Below are positions 39,169-46,073 of a stretch of DNA of 46,708 nucleotides, in pieces. The stretch is from the NCBI GenBank assembly GCA_964469935.1, contig CAYXZQ010000008.1, positions 1 to 46,708 of the forward strand. The letters are read 5' to 3'. The translations under genes were made by a program, and so were the position numbers. The stretch is from CAYXZQ01 sp964469935 (GTDB lineage: Archaea; Nanobdellota; Nanobdellia; Woesearchaeales; DSVV01). The notes under the pieces are model-generated. The model was given only the letters and a program-made list of their open reading frames with translations. It was not told the origin of the DNA and searched no databases. The stretch's first letter is position 1. Every line of letters starts with the position of its first letter.

Positions 39169-40077
39169 CTATGCAAACATCTCCCTTACGACCTGGGTAG
39201 CGTAGCTTCCCTTCCCGAGCCTGAAGCTGACCCTCACCTTTTTTTCCCCTGGGTTAAGCTCGTCGTCCTCGAGCTCTCTCACCTGCAGCCTGCCGACTTC
39301 GGCAAACACGGCCCTTTCGCCTCCCTCAGCGCTGAGCTCGGGCATCTGCCTGATGATGAAATCCTCTCTTCTTATCCCTTCTCTTTCCAGCACCCTCTTA
39401 ACTTCATCTGTCTCATCAGTGTAGAACCCAATCAGGGGCAGGCTTTCCTCAAAAGAACCAGCTGCCATCCCGTTCCACAGAAAAGACTGGTACGCATGGA
39501 CATAGAGCTGGAGCACCTTCTTCGGCAGGGTCTTGAGCGCGCCCACGTAGTCATTCGGGCGGGATGCGAGGTGCGTCTTGATTTTGCCATCGTCAATCAT
39601 CTCGCATGCCTTCCTGAAATCTTTCATTATGATGGCCTTGCCGATGACATGGTTGTCCATGTTCTTTCCGAACCTCTGGCTGTCGAAGAGATTCCTGAAT
39701 TTCCTTATGGGCCTGGGCTTTTTTTCAATGTTCCTGACTGTGATCTCGAACTCGTTCCCTTTCAGCTTGCCGAGATTCAGCCTCTCATCGCCTTTCCCGA
39801 GAAACCTTAGGGTGATTCCCTCCATCTCAAGGTCCTTCTTAGGTCCTCTTGATATGGATATGTACTGCTCTGTCACAGCCTGTTTGTCCTTGCTGCCTGC
39901 GAAATTGACATATTTGGGGTTCACTCCCAGCCTCTTTGCGACCCTGCCAACTGCATCCACAGTGTTTGAGCCCGTCTTCTTCAGCAGGTAATAGCTGTAC
40001 CTGCCGGCATCTTCGAGCCTCAGTTCCATGAGCTCTCTCACGATGAAGTCTTCAGGCAGCTGCTTTATCCTATACAT
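39169..40077 (-). CDS. truD: tRNA pseudouridine(13) synthase TruD, compact form
   Basis: The start RIKQLPEDFIVRE is typical of TruD, followed by YYLLKKTGSNTVDAV and FAGSKDKQAVTEQYIS, which holds the catalytic aspartate, then LGKLKGNEFEITVR, NLFDSQRFG, and the C-terminal VRVSFRLGKGSYATQVVREMF. TruD makes pseudouridine 13 in tRNA. At 302 residues it is shorter than most archaeal TruD proteins; the inserted TRUD domain between DSQRFG and the C-terminal strands is reduced. It has its own promoter with TTAATATATATT in complement close upstream. Confidence 0.9.
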   Translation of the reverse strand: MYRIKQLPEDFIVRELMELRLEDAGRYSYYLLKKTGSNTVDAVGRVAKRLGVNPKYVNFAGSKDKQAVTEQYISISRGPKKDLEMEGITLRFLGKGDERLNLGKLKGNEFEITVRNIEKKPRPIRKFRNLFDSQRFGKNMDNHVIGKAIIMKDFRKACEMIDDGKIKTHLASRPNDYVGALKTLPKKVLQLYVHAYQSFLWNGMAAGSFEESLPLIGFYTDETDEVKRVLEREGIRREDFIIRQMPELSAEGGERAVFAEVGRLQVRELEDDELNPGEKKVRVSFRLGKGSYATQVVREMFA

Positions 40078-40153
40078 AGGTTAAGGATATGTGCGAATAT
40101 ATATTAAGATTTCCAAAAAACTTAAAAACCGCGTCAAAATCCAGTTAGCTTAT

Positions 40154-40335
40154 GAGCCTGTAGCCTAGTCTGGATATCGGCAATTCGAGCTGCAGCTGGA
40201 TTTGCATGGTAATGCAAATAGGGCGACAAGGGACAGTGCGCCTGCGCTGTCCATCGCAAGCCTCCTACGCCCTGGGTCGCATGGTCCCGGGTGACGGACA
40301 GCTGTAGACCGGGGGTTCGAATCCCCCCAGGCTCG
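40154..40335 (+). tRNA. tRNA with a long intron, isotype unresolved
   Basis: The acceptor arms GAGCCTG (40154-40160) and CAGGCTC (40328-40334) pair perfectly, with discriminator G40335 and no encoded CCA. The T arm is GGGGG-TTCGAAT-CCCCC (40311-40327). The D region TAGCCTAGTCTGGATATCGGC (two parts) carries the expected GG. About 106 extra bases lie in the middle, including an 8-bp hairpin ATTTGCAT-GGTA-ATGCAAAT and a 9-bp helix CTGCAGCTG (40190-40198) with CAGCTGTAG (40299-40307). I could not place the anticodon arm with confidence: more than one intron, or one outside the usual 37/38 site, seems needed. G73 and the D arm resemble archaeal Arg tRNAs, and CTCCTA (40262-40267) would be an Arg CCT loop, but its stem does not close. 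Confidence 0.65.
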
Positions 40336-40390
40336 TATTTTCAAAATCAACTGTCGGACAATATAAGATTGAACCTGTCCATATTTCAAA

Positions 40391-41482
40391 ATGCCTGCCA
40401 TCCAGAGGTTGAAAGAGGGCCTTCGCATCCTGAAAAGGGCGAGGTCTGTAAAAAGGAACGGTTTCGGCAGGTACGAAGGCGATGCCGGGGAGATATGCAG
40501 CCAGATAGTGAAGAGATGCTGGAACGGGACTTATTTCCAGACGAGCGCAGGGCATTTTCCGGTTTTCTATGTCAGGGATTTCGCGATATGCACCCCCGGA
40601 CTGGTAAAGCTCGGCTACAGGGACGAGGTCAACAAGACGTTGCAGTATGCACTGAACATCTACTCCAGCAACAGGACACTCTCGACGACTATAACTCCTG
40701 ACAACATCCCGGTGCACATGCATCATTATTCCCCTGATTCGCTGCCCATGCTCTTGCGCAGCCTTAGGGAGGCGGGGGCTAATGAGCTCGCCGAGATATA
40801 CCGGCCGTTCATCGAGGAGCAGGTGGATTATTATTACAGGAATGTGCTTGACCCCGACACAGGGCTTGTCAGGCCGGGAAAGTTCAGCTCGATGAAAGAC
40901 AATTTCAAGAGGCAGAGCGCCTGCTATGACAACTGCATGCTCGCGATGCTTTCGGCTGAGCTCGACACACAGGGCCTGCCCAACCCGTTCAGGCAATACA
41001 ACTACAAGAAGCTCATCAGGGATAATTTCTGGAACGGGAAATTTTTCCACGATGACCTGATAAATAAGGGCTATGTCGCAGGGGACGCAAACACCTTCCC
41101 GTTCTGGTGCGGGGTGTTCGACGAGAGCGAGATGTTCGCCTCATGCCTTGGCCAGATAAGGAAAACGGGCCTCGACGCCCCCTGGCCGCTGAAATACACG
41201 AAAGTGCAGGTGCCCGGCACCATGTTCCCTTACAGGCTGCTCACACCTGACTATGAGACCAATACAGTCTGGATGCATCTCGGGCTCTGCTTCATGGATG
41301 TTGTAAAAAGCCACGACAGGAAGATGTTTGATAAGTACATCGGCATGTACAGGGAAGTGATAGAGAAGAACGGGAATTTCCTTGAGCTCTTCAACCCTGA
41401 CGGCTCCTTCTTCATAAAGAGGCTCTATGCAAGCGACGAGTCCATGCTCTGGGCTGCAAAATACATGGAGCTTATCAGTTAA
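40391..41482 (+). CDS. Six-hairpin (alpha/alpha)6 glycosidase-like protein
   Basis: The 363-residue protein has repeated helical hairpins and motifs of glucoamylase-like and GH63/GH100-like hydrolases: FPVFYVRDFAICTPGL near residue 60 (compare YSVWARDHS in the gene at 4750), MHHYSPDSLPMLLRSL, QSACYDNCMLAML, NFWNGKFFHDDL and DANTFPFWCGVFDESE. It lacks the NGGxWP and EYxxGK motifs that mark the other as GH100-like, so the substrate is open. TATAAG near 40361 is about 27 nt from the ATG. It lies between the tRNA and adk, apart from the sucrose genes. Confidence 0.65.
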   Translation: MPAIQRLKEGLRILKRARSVKRNGFGRYEGDAGEICSQIVKRCWNGTYFQTSAGHFPVFYVRDFAICTPGLVKLGYRDEVNKTLQYALNIYSSNRTLSTTITPDNIPVHMHHYSPDSLPMLLRSLREAGANELAEIYRPFIEEQVDYYYRNVLDPDTGLVRPGKFSSMKDNFKRQSACYDNCMLAMLSAELDTQGLPNPFRQYNYKKLIRDNFWNGKFFHDDLINKGYVAGDANTFPFWCGVFDESEMFASCLGQIRKTGLDAPWPLKYTKVQVPGTMFPYRLLTPDYETNTVWMHLGLCFMDVVKSHDRKMFDKYIGMYREVIEKNGNFLELFNPDGSFFIKRLYASDESMLWAAKYMELIS

Positions 41483-41513
41483 TTTTTTATACAAGGTAGG
41501 TTTCGTGATTTCC

Positions 41514-42143
41514 ATGAGAATCATAATGCTCGGCCCGCAGGCTTCGGGCAAGGGGACCCAGGCAGAGCTGATTTCCGAAAGACTGGGAATCCCGCACATA
41601 TCGACAGGCGACATCCTAAGGCAGAACATCAAGGACCTCACTGAGCTAGGAAAGGCTGCGCTCGGATACATCAACGAGGGCAAGCTCGTGCCTGATGAAG
41701 TGATAAACAGGGTCGTGGGCGACAGGCTCCAGAGCAGGGACTGCGAGGCAGGCTTCATCCTCGACGGGTTCCCGAGAAACATCGCCCAGGCCGAGTTCCT
41801 GGACACAGTGACAGGGCTTGACAAGGTCATAGAGATAGCTGTCTCCGACAAGGAGGCTATAAAGAGGATCTCCGGGAGGAGGACCTGCGAGAAATGCCAC
41901 GCAGTATACAGCATCTACCAGGAAAGCGAGGAAGCGATAAGCGGAGCCTGCAAGAAATGCGGGGGCAGGCTCATGATGAGGGACGACGACAGGGAGGATG
42001 CAGTGAGGAAGCGTCTCGAGATATACCATGAAGAGACTGAGCCGCTGATAGATTTCTACAGGAAGAAAGGCATACTCCTCAGGGTCAACGGGGAGAGGCC
42101 TATCGAGCCGATATTCAAGGAGATCATCAAGAAATTAGGCTGA
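41514..42143 (+). CDS. adk: Adenylate kinase with zinc LID
   Basis: ATG 41514 follows TTTTTTATAC by about 27 nt; the longer frame from 41427 overlaps the previous gene and is rejected. The 209-residue enzyme has the P-loop LGPQASGKGTQ, HISTGDILR, FILDGFPRN with the AMP-binding part, and a LID domain with a four-cysteine zinc site (TCEKC and ACKKCGG), then DREDAVRKRLEIY. It converts ATP plus AMP to 2 ADP. This is the bacterial/DPANN long-LID type, not the trimeric type of Sulfolobus and methanogens. The P-loop Gln-Ala in place of Gly-Ala is slightly unusual. Confidence 0.92.
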   Translation: MRIIMLGPQASGKGTQAELISERLGIPHISTGDILRQNIKDLTELGKAALGYINEGKLVPDEVINRVVGDRLQSRDCEAGFILDGFPRNIAQAEFLDTVTGLDKVIEIAVSDKEAIKRISGRRTCEKCHAVYSIYQESEEAISGACKKCGGRLMMRDDDREDAVRKRLEIYHEETEPLIDFYRKKGILLRVNGERPIEPIFKEIIKKLG

Positions 42144-42167
42144 TTTGGACCATGGCCGGACCAGGTC

Positions 42168-42185
42168 AAAAAAATAAAAAAAAAT
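42168..42185 (-). terminator. T-run terminator of the acidic mini-gene
   Basis: On the minus strand the stop codon at 42186-42188 is followed within two bases by a run of T broken by one A (about 17 nt). Archaeal transcription ends at such T-rich stretches. It also lies after adk, but there it reads as A. Confidence 0.5.
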
Positions 42186-42296
42186 TCAGTCATCATCGCT
42201 GTCGGAAAAAGAGGGATCCTCAAAATCATAATCTTCTGCTTCAAGGTCTTCTTCTTCATGACAGAAATACTTTTCCTCGGTTTCCATTTCTTCCAT
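42186..42296 (-). CDS. Very small acidic protein, 36 aa
   Basis: The ATG at 42296 is preceded by GGTGGG as a ribosome-binding site and by a good TATA box (CTTTATATACT in complement, about 42350-42360). The frame ends just before a T-run. The product is about half Asp and Glu, begins MEEMETEEKYFCHEEED and ends SFSDSDDD, with single cysteine and histidine residues. I do not recognise it. Promoter, ribosome site, frame and terminator together make a real gene likely despite its size. It lies alone between adk and gatE. Confidence 0.6.
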   Translation of the reverse strand: MEEMETEEKYFCHEEEDLEAEDYDFEDPSFSDSDDD

Positions 42297-42405
42297 CGCT
42301 TCCCACCTAGAAAACATGATCTATGATTTATGTTGGATGTAGGCAGGTAGTATATAAAGGTTGCTTTTTTCCGGGTGCAGATATGGCGGGAGCCGGGAAG
42401 AGAGC

Positions 42406-43827
42406 CTAAAGGTGCTTCCTGACTAACTCATTCACTTTTTTCCCGTCAACTTTTCCCTGGTACCTCTTCATGACCATGCCCATGACAGCGCCGACGCTTG
42501 CGCCCTTGTTCTTTTCTATTATCTTCCTTATCTCATCCTCGATGTCGCCGGCAGAGGCCATCCTGTACCTCTCCAGGTCCATCCCTTTTCCCTTCGATAT
42601 GTCGACGAGGATGTTCATGACAGAATCCTTTGATATGGCCGAGCTTTGGAGGGCTGAGAAAATCTTTTTGAGATCATCATCCTTGACCAGGGAAGGATCA
42701 CACGGGGAATAATCCCTCGCAAGTTCTCTTGAATATGATACGAGGGTCTCTGCTATGAACGCCGGCTTGATGCTCCTGTTTTTCCTTGCAATCTCCTCGA
42801 ACAAGCCTGCTTTTTCTGACCTTGACATGGCTTTTGCCAGATCTGACGAGAGGCTGTATTCCTTTGCGAACCTCTCCGCCTTCTCGAACGCAAGCTCTTT
42901 TGCCTCGACCTTCCCTATCCTGGGCCTCACCGGCGGTATGTCTGTCTCTGGATACATCCTTGCAGCCCCAGGCATCGGGCGGAGGAAGCTCGTCGTGAAA
43001 TCAGGCTCTGCCTTTCTCACTTCCTTTTTTATCTTTTTGCCTCTTTTTATGAGTTCCTGCTGCCTCTCAACCTCGTTCTTAATGACTTTCGGAATGGACC
43101 TGAGGTCCTGGAACCCCTTAATCTCTGTCCTCGCCCCGCCTCTTATCGATATGTTGACATCCTGGCGTATTGTGCCCAGGCCGCGCTTGACCTTCCCTGT
43201 CGAGCGAAGGACCATGCCCAGCTTCTCTGCTGTCTCCCTTGCGTGCTCTGGGCTCTTGATATCAGCCTCTGTGGCGATCTCGATGAGGGTGATTCCCAGC
43301 CTGTCGAGCCTGTAGGTGACAGTGTCCTTTGTCTCCTTCAGCTTCTGGGCAGCCTCCTCCTCGATGCAGATGGAGGGTATCCTGACCTTGCCGAGGCTTG
43401 TGTCGATGTAGCCGTCGTATCCTACAAGCGCGGTCCTCTGGAATCCCGTGGTGTTCGAGCCGTCGACGACAGTCTTTCTCATGACCTGTATCTCGTCGAC
43501 AATCTCTGCATTGAGAAGCTGTGCCACCTCGACTGCTGTCGAGAGGGCTTCCTGGTTTATGGGATGCGGTGGCTCTTCGTCGAACTCCACCAGGCAGGTG
43601 TCCTCAGAACTTGAGACGTATATGAACCTCTTGGCCTTCCTCATCTCGTGCGAAGCAGCTGCGTCGACCTCCCCTGTCTCGCCTGCGACAGCCCTCAGGC
43701 GCCTTTCCACCCTGAGGTCAGGCTCTTTCGAGCTGTTTGCTGCAGGGCAGCTGCAGAAGAGCTTCTTCCCCTCCAGCTGCTGGTGTATCTCTATGCCACA
43801 ACGGAATCCGAGCTTCTCATAATCCAT
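42406..43827 (-). CDS. gatE: Glutamyl-tRNA(Gln) amidotransferase subunit E, compact
   Basis: ATG 43827 has a TATA box (TTTTTATAT in complement) about 25 nt upstream; the frame extending to 44049 is rejected. The protein starts MDYEKLGFRCGIEIHQQL, then GKKLFCSCP, VMRKTVVDGSNTTGFQRT, LGTIRQDVNISI, FLRPMPGAARMYPETDIPP, and a YqeY-like tail (NKGASVGAVMGMVMKRYQGKVDG). GatE with GatD turns Glu-tRNA-Gln into Gln-tRNA-Gln. At 473 residues it is well short of the usual 600 or more. The AspRS-like insertion domain that normally separates KNEVERQQEL from SFLRPMPG is reduced to about 25 residues here. Confidence 0.92.
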   Translation of the reverse strand: MDYEKLGFRCGIEIHQQLEGKKLFCSCPAANSSKEPDLRVERRLRAVAGETGEVDAAASHEMRKAKRFIYVSSSEDTCLVEFDEEPPHPINQEALSTAVEVAQLLNAEIVDEIQVMRKTVVDGSNTTGFQRTALVGYDGYIDTSLGKVRIPSICIEEEAAQKLKETKDTVTYRLDRLGITLIEIATEADIKSPEHARETAEKLGMVLRSTGKVKRGLGTIRQDVNISIRGGARTEIKGFQDLRSIPKVIKNEVERQQELIKRGKKIKKEVRKAEPDFTTSFLRPMPGAARMYPETDIPPVRPRIGKVEAKELAFEKAERFAKEYSLSSDLAKAMSRSEKAGLFEEIARKNRSIKPAFIAETLVSYSRELARDYSPCDPSLVKDDDLKKIFSALQSSAISKDSVMNILVDISKGKGMDLERYRMASAGDIEDEIRKIIEKNKGASVGAVMGMVMKRYQGKVDGKKVNELVRKHL

Positions 43828-43848
43828 GCAGAAGAAGATTTCACAGTG

Positions 43849-43864
43849 ATATAAAAATGTTGCT
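43849..43864 (-). repeat. Promoter element shared by gatE and the methyltransferase-like gene
   Basis: The minus-strand sequence AGCAACATTTTTATAT, 22 nt before the gatE start, is identical to 44494-44509, which is 23 nt before the start of the gene at 43863-44471. It covers the TATA box and the upstream BRE region. Sixteen identical bases at the same distance suggest either shared regulation or a copied promoter. Confidence 0.5.
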
Positions 43865-44471
43865 ACAGCTTCATGGCCTTGAGCGTCGAATTCAAAAGGT
43901 GATGGGTGTTCCTGTCCTTTGCGATCGTGTATTTGTTGACTGTAAAGCCGTTTAGGTTCAGCAGCTTGAGGACCCTGCTCTTGGTGAAATAGTTCAGGTG
44001 GTGGCCGCCCACATAGGTCCAGTTCCTCTTCGGGCAGTGCTCCCTGCAATAGGGGTCCTGGGTGGAGAGGACCTTTGTTATCAGGGTGCCGTCGTACTTT
44101 ATTAGCTTTGCGAGCTCCTTGTAGAACTTGCTGTTTCTGCTCCTAAGAAGGCTGTTGGAATAGCTGTTGTCATAGACGATGTCATAGGTGTCCTTGGGCA
44201 TCCTCCTTGCGAAGCTGAAGAACTCGCTGTACTGGTAATCGATATTTTCATTCCTTTCCCTGGCTTCCTTGACAGTATTGAGGTCACTGTCCACGACAGT
44301 AACTTCGAAACCGAGCCTCCGGGCCTCTTCTGCCTCGGGCGCATCTGTTATGACAAGGAGCTTTCCCTTGACAGACTGTGCCTTGAGAAAGCCGATGATC
44401 TTCCTGTCAGCCTCGCCCTTCTCCTGCTTTCTCTTCTTTGAGTAGGAAAATAGCGTGAGTTTCTTGGCCAT
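43863..44471 (-). CDS. SAM-dependent methyltransferase-like protein
   Basis: The 202-residue protein has the pattern of a class I methyltransferase Rossmann fold in weak form: GKLLVITDAPEAEEARRLGFEVTVVDSDLNTVKEA (motif I region with the acidic end of strand 2), DTYDIVYDNSYSNSLL (motif post I/II), AKLIKYDGTLITKVLS, and a tail YVGGHHLNYFTKSRVLKLLNLNGFTV. The usual glycine-rich loop is degenerate (TDAPEA). The N-terminus is basic (FSYSKKRKQEKGEADRK). The substrate is unknown. Its end overlaps the gatE promoter and it shares a promoter element with gatE. Confidence 0.55.
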   Translation of the reverse strand: MAKKLTLFSYSKKRKQEKGEADRKIIGFLKAQSVKGKLLVITDAPEAEEARRLGFEVTVVDSDLNTVKEARERNENIDYQYSEFFSFARRMPKDTYDIVYDNSYSNSLLRSRNSKFYKELAKLIKYDGTLITKVLSTQDPYCREHCPKRNWTYVGGHHLNYFTKSRVLKLLNLNGFTVNKYTIAKDRNTHHLLNSTLKAMKL

Positions 44472-44493
44472 GGGGAAAAAGTGGGAAAAAAGT

Positions 44494-44509
44494 ATATAAA
44501 AATGTTGCT
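44494..44509 (-). promoter_or_regulatory. TATA region of the methyltransferase-like gene
   Basis: AGCAACATTTTTATAT in complement, an exact copy of the gatE promoter element at 43849-43864. It lies 23 nt before the start at 44471. Confidence 0.5.
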
Positions 44510-44514
44510 GTTTT

Positions 44515-44614
44515 NNNNNNNNNNNNNNNNNNNNNNNNNNNNNNNNNNNNNNNNNNNNNNNNNNNNNNNNNNNNNNNNNNNNNNNNNNNNNNNNNNNNNN
44601 NNNNNNNNNNNNNN
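44515..44614. other. Assembly gap, 100 N
   Basis: One hundred ambiguous bases; the true gap length is not known. At least one gene start, at 44641 on the minus strand, is cut by it. Distances across it should not be trusted. Confidence 0.99.
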
Positions 44615-44641
44615 CATCACTGCCGTATTGTTGTTGTACAT
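44615..44641 (-). CDS. Start of a gene cut by the gap
   Basis: On the minus strand GGAGGA (44651-44656) is followed nine bases later by ATG 44641 and the codons MYNNNTAVM before the run of N. The ribosome site is strong and no stop occurs, so a coding region probably continues into the gap. Nothing can be said about the product. Confidence 0.35.
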
Positions 44642-44723
44642 TTTACATTCCTCCTGCTGGTCCTTCAATAAGCCCAAGAAAAGACATCAACAGTTGAGAA
44701 TCAAATCTTGAGCAGCCACCCTT

Positions 44724-44792
44724 TCAGATGACGCCCAGAACCAGCACTACCACAATCAGCACTACAATTGCCAGTACACTGTGGTATTTCAT
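44724..44792 (-). CDS. Tiny single-helix membrane peptide, 22 aa
   Basis: The frame encodes MKYHSVLAIVVLIVVVLVLG plus two residues: a short polar start and a hydrophobic run long enough to span a membrane. A TATA box (ATTTATATAC in complement, about 44818-44827) lies about 30 nt upstream. An in-frame ATG at 44801 would add three residues. It is related to 45973-46038: both contain TAGTGCTGGTTCT near the 3' end and ACCGAATGATTT at the promoter. It lies between the aminotransferase and the gap. Confidence 0.45.
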   Translation of the reverse strand: MKYHSVLAIVVLIVVVLVLGVI

Positions 44793-44840
44793 ATGAAGCA
44801 TAACAATTTCAAAGCTAGTATATAAATCATTCGGTGGGAT

Positions 44841-45887
44841 TCACTGGTCTTTCAGGTAATTTCCGATGATTTTCAGCCCTTTCTCTATCTTCTCGCTGTC
44901 AAGCGCATATGAAAGCCTTATCCTTCCGGGAGCGCCGAACCATTCGCCGAGATAGGTTATGACCTTGTACTTAAAATAGAGGTCGCTTACAGTTCTATCT
45001 GCGTCTTTTACCTTCGGAAGCACGTAGAATGCGCCCTCGGGCTTCCAGACATCGAGGCCAAGGTCCTGGAGCCCTTTGTATATCAGGTCCCTCCTCTCTT
45101 TCCATATCTTCACCTGCCTGTCGACGAAGCTCCTGTCGACTTTTGTCGCCTCATACGCCATCTCCTGGCTCACGATGCTCGTGTTCATCGACGTGTGGGT
45201 CTTGAGCTCTGTCGCGCCCTCTATTATGTCCCTGTGGTTGGAATAGAGATATCCCACCCTGAATCCGCACATGGAGAATGTCTTTGAGAACGAGTTGATG
45301 GTGACCACCTGGTCTCCCTGGAGCATGTAGTTCTCCCGCTCGTATATGAGGTCCTTGTAGACCTCGTCTGATATGATTGTCACTTTCAGGTCCTGGCAGA
45401 GCTTCTCTATCTCTTTGAGTGTCTTTATCTTCTGCAGCCTGCCTGTGGGGTTCGAGGGCGAGTTTATCATGACGGCTTTGCAGTCACGCACTTTTTTGTC
45501 GAAATCATCCATGTCTATCCTTCCCTTGACAGTCTCTGTGAATATAGGTTTAAGATTGTTGAACTGCGCCAACGGGACATAAGAATAGTAGTAGGGCTTG
45601 TGCAAAAGGATGCTTCCCCCCTCTCTTCCGAGATGCCTCAGGGTGAGGTCGATTGCCTCTGATGCGCCGTTCGTGATTACGAAATCGTCTTTGGTCGAAT
45701 TCTTGAACTCCTTTGAGAGCTGCTCCCTGAGATTGTCCTGGCCCTGTACCAGGCCGTACTTGAAATGCCTGTATTTCCCCAGTATCTTGTATATGTCCTC
45801 TGGCGGGGGAAGGTCGGGCTGGCCTGCGCCGAACGATATGTGGTCGTCGCCGTTCACTCCGATGAACATCGATGGGCTTATCTTCAT
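44841..45887 (-). CDS. PLP-dependent aminotransferase, class I/II
   Basis: ATG 45887 (MKISPSMFIG) is preferred because GAGGT precedes it; an in-frame ATG lies six codons upstream. The 348-residue enzyme shows the fold type I pattern: ISFGAGQPDLPPPEDI, FVITNGASEAIDLTLR, MINSPSNPTGRL near 145, IISDEVYKDLIY near 175, and NSFSKTFSMCGFRVGY near 200 with the PLP-binding lysine. RIRLSYAL near the end carries the carboxylate-binding arginine. It is about 40 residues shorter than typical AspC. The donor and acceptor cannot be told. It lies on the same strand as gatE and gatD. Confidence 0.88.
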   Translation of the reverse strand: MKISPSMFIGVNGDDHISFGAGQPDLPPPEDIYKILGKYRHFKYGLVQGQDNLREQLSKEFKNSTKDDFVITNGASEAIDLTLRHLGREGGSILLHKPYYYSYVPLAQFNNLKPIFTETVKGRIDMDDFDKKVRDCKAVMINSPSNPTGRLQKIKTLKEIEKLCQDLKVTIISDEVYKDLIYERENYMLQGDQVVTINSFSKTFSMCGFRVGYLYSNHRDIIEGATELKTHTSMNTSIVSQEMAYEATKVDRSFVDRQVKIWKERRDLIYKGLQDLGLDVWKPEGAFYVLPKVKDADRTVSDLYFKYKVITYLGEWFGAPGRIRLSYALDSEKIEKGLKIIGNYLKDQ

Positions 45888-45972
45888 GTTTTTACCTCGC
45901 TTCATGTTGTCTAGTCCTAGGATACGCCCAAGATGAAATTGCAGATTAATCTCAGGCAGCCGATGAAAAGCT

Positions 45973-46038
45973 TCACATGGCCGCTAGAACCAGCACTATG
46001 CCAACTGCCGCTGTTGCGGTTTTATTTATGGTTGCCAT
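45973..46038 (-). CDS. Tiny single-helix membrane peptide, 21 aa
   Basis: The frame encodes MATINKTATAAVGIVLVLAA plus a methionine, a short polar start and a weakly hydrophobic helix. TTTAAATATA in complement (about 46064-46073) lies about 27 nt before the ATG. It shares two short exact stretches with the peptide at 44724: 13 nt in the coding part (45986-45998) and 12 nt at the promoter (46071-46082). The order of those stretches is the same, which suggests duplicated tiny genes. Confidence 0.4.
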   Translation of the reverse strand: MATINKTATAAVGIVLVLAAM

Positions 46039-46073
46039 AGTTGTTTTTTTAATTGTGAGAGGTTATATTTAAA

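Noticed and set aside
40262..40268. CTCCTA as an Arg CCT anticodon loop in the interrupted tRNA
   Set aside because: The loop letters fit, but flanking bases CAAGC find no complement in the 3' exon, so the stem does not form.
40302..40308. CTGTAGA as a tRNA-Tyr anticodon loop
   Set aside because: It matches the archaeal Tyr loop exactly, but no stem closes around it and the acceptor and discriminator bases do not fit tRNA-Tyr.
43828..44049. Upstream extension of gatE
   Set aside because: It overlaps the methyltransferase-like gene; the GatE N-terminal motif begins at ATG 43827, which has its own TATA box.
44348..44711. Open frames running through the N stretch on both strands
   Set aside because: They exist only because N is not read as a stop.
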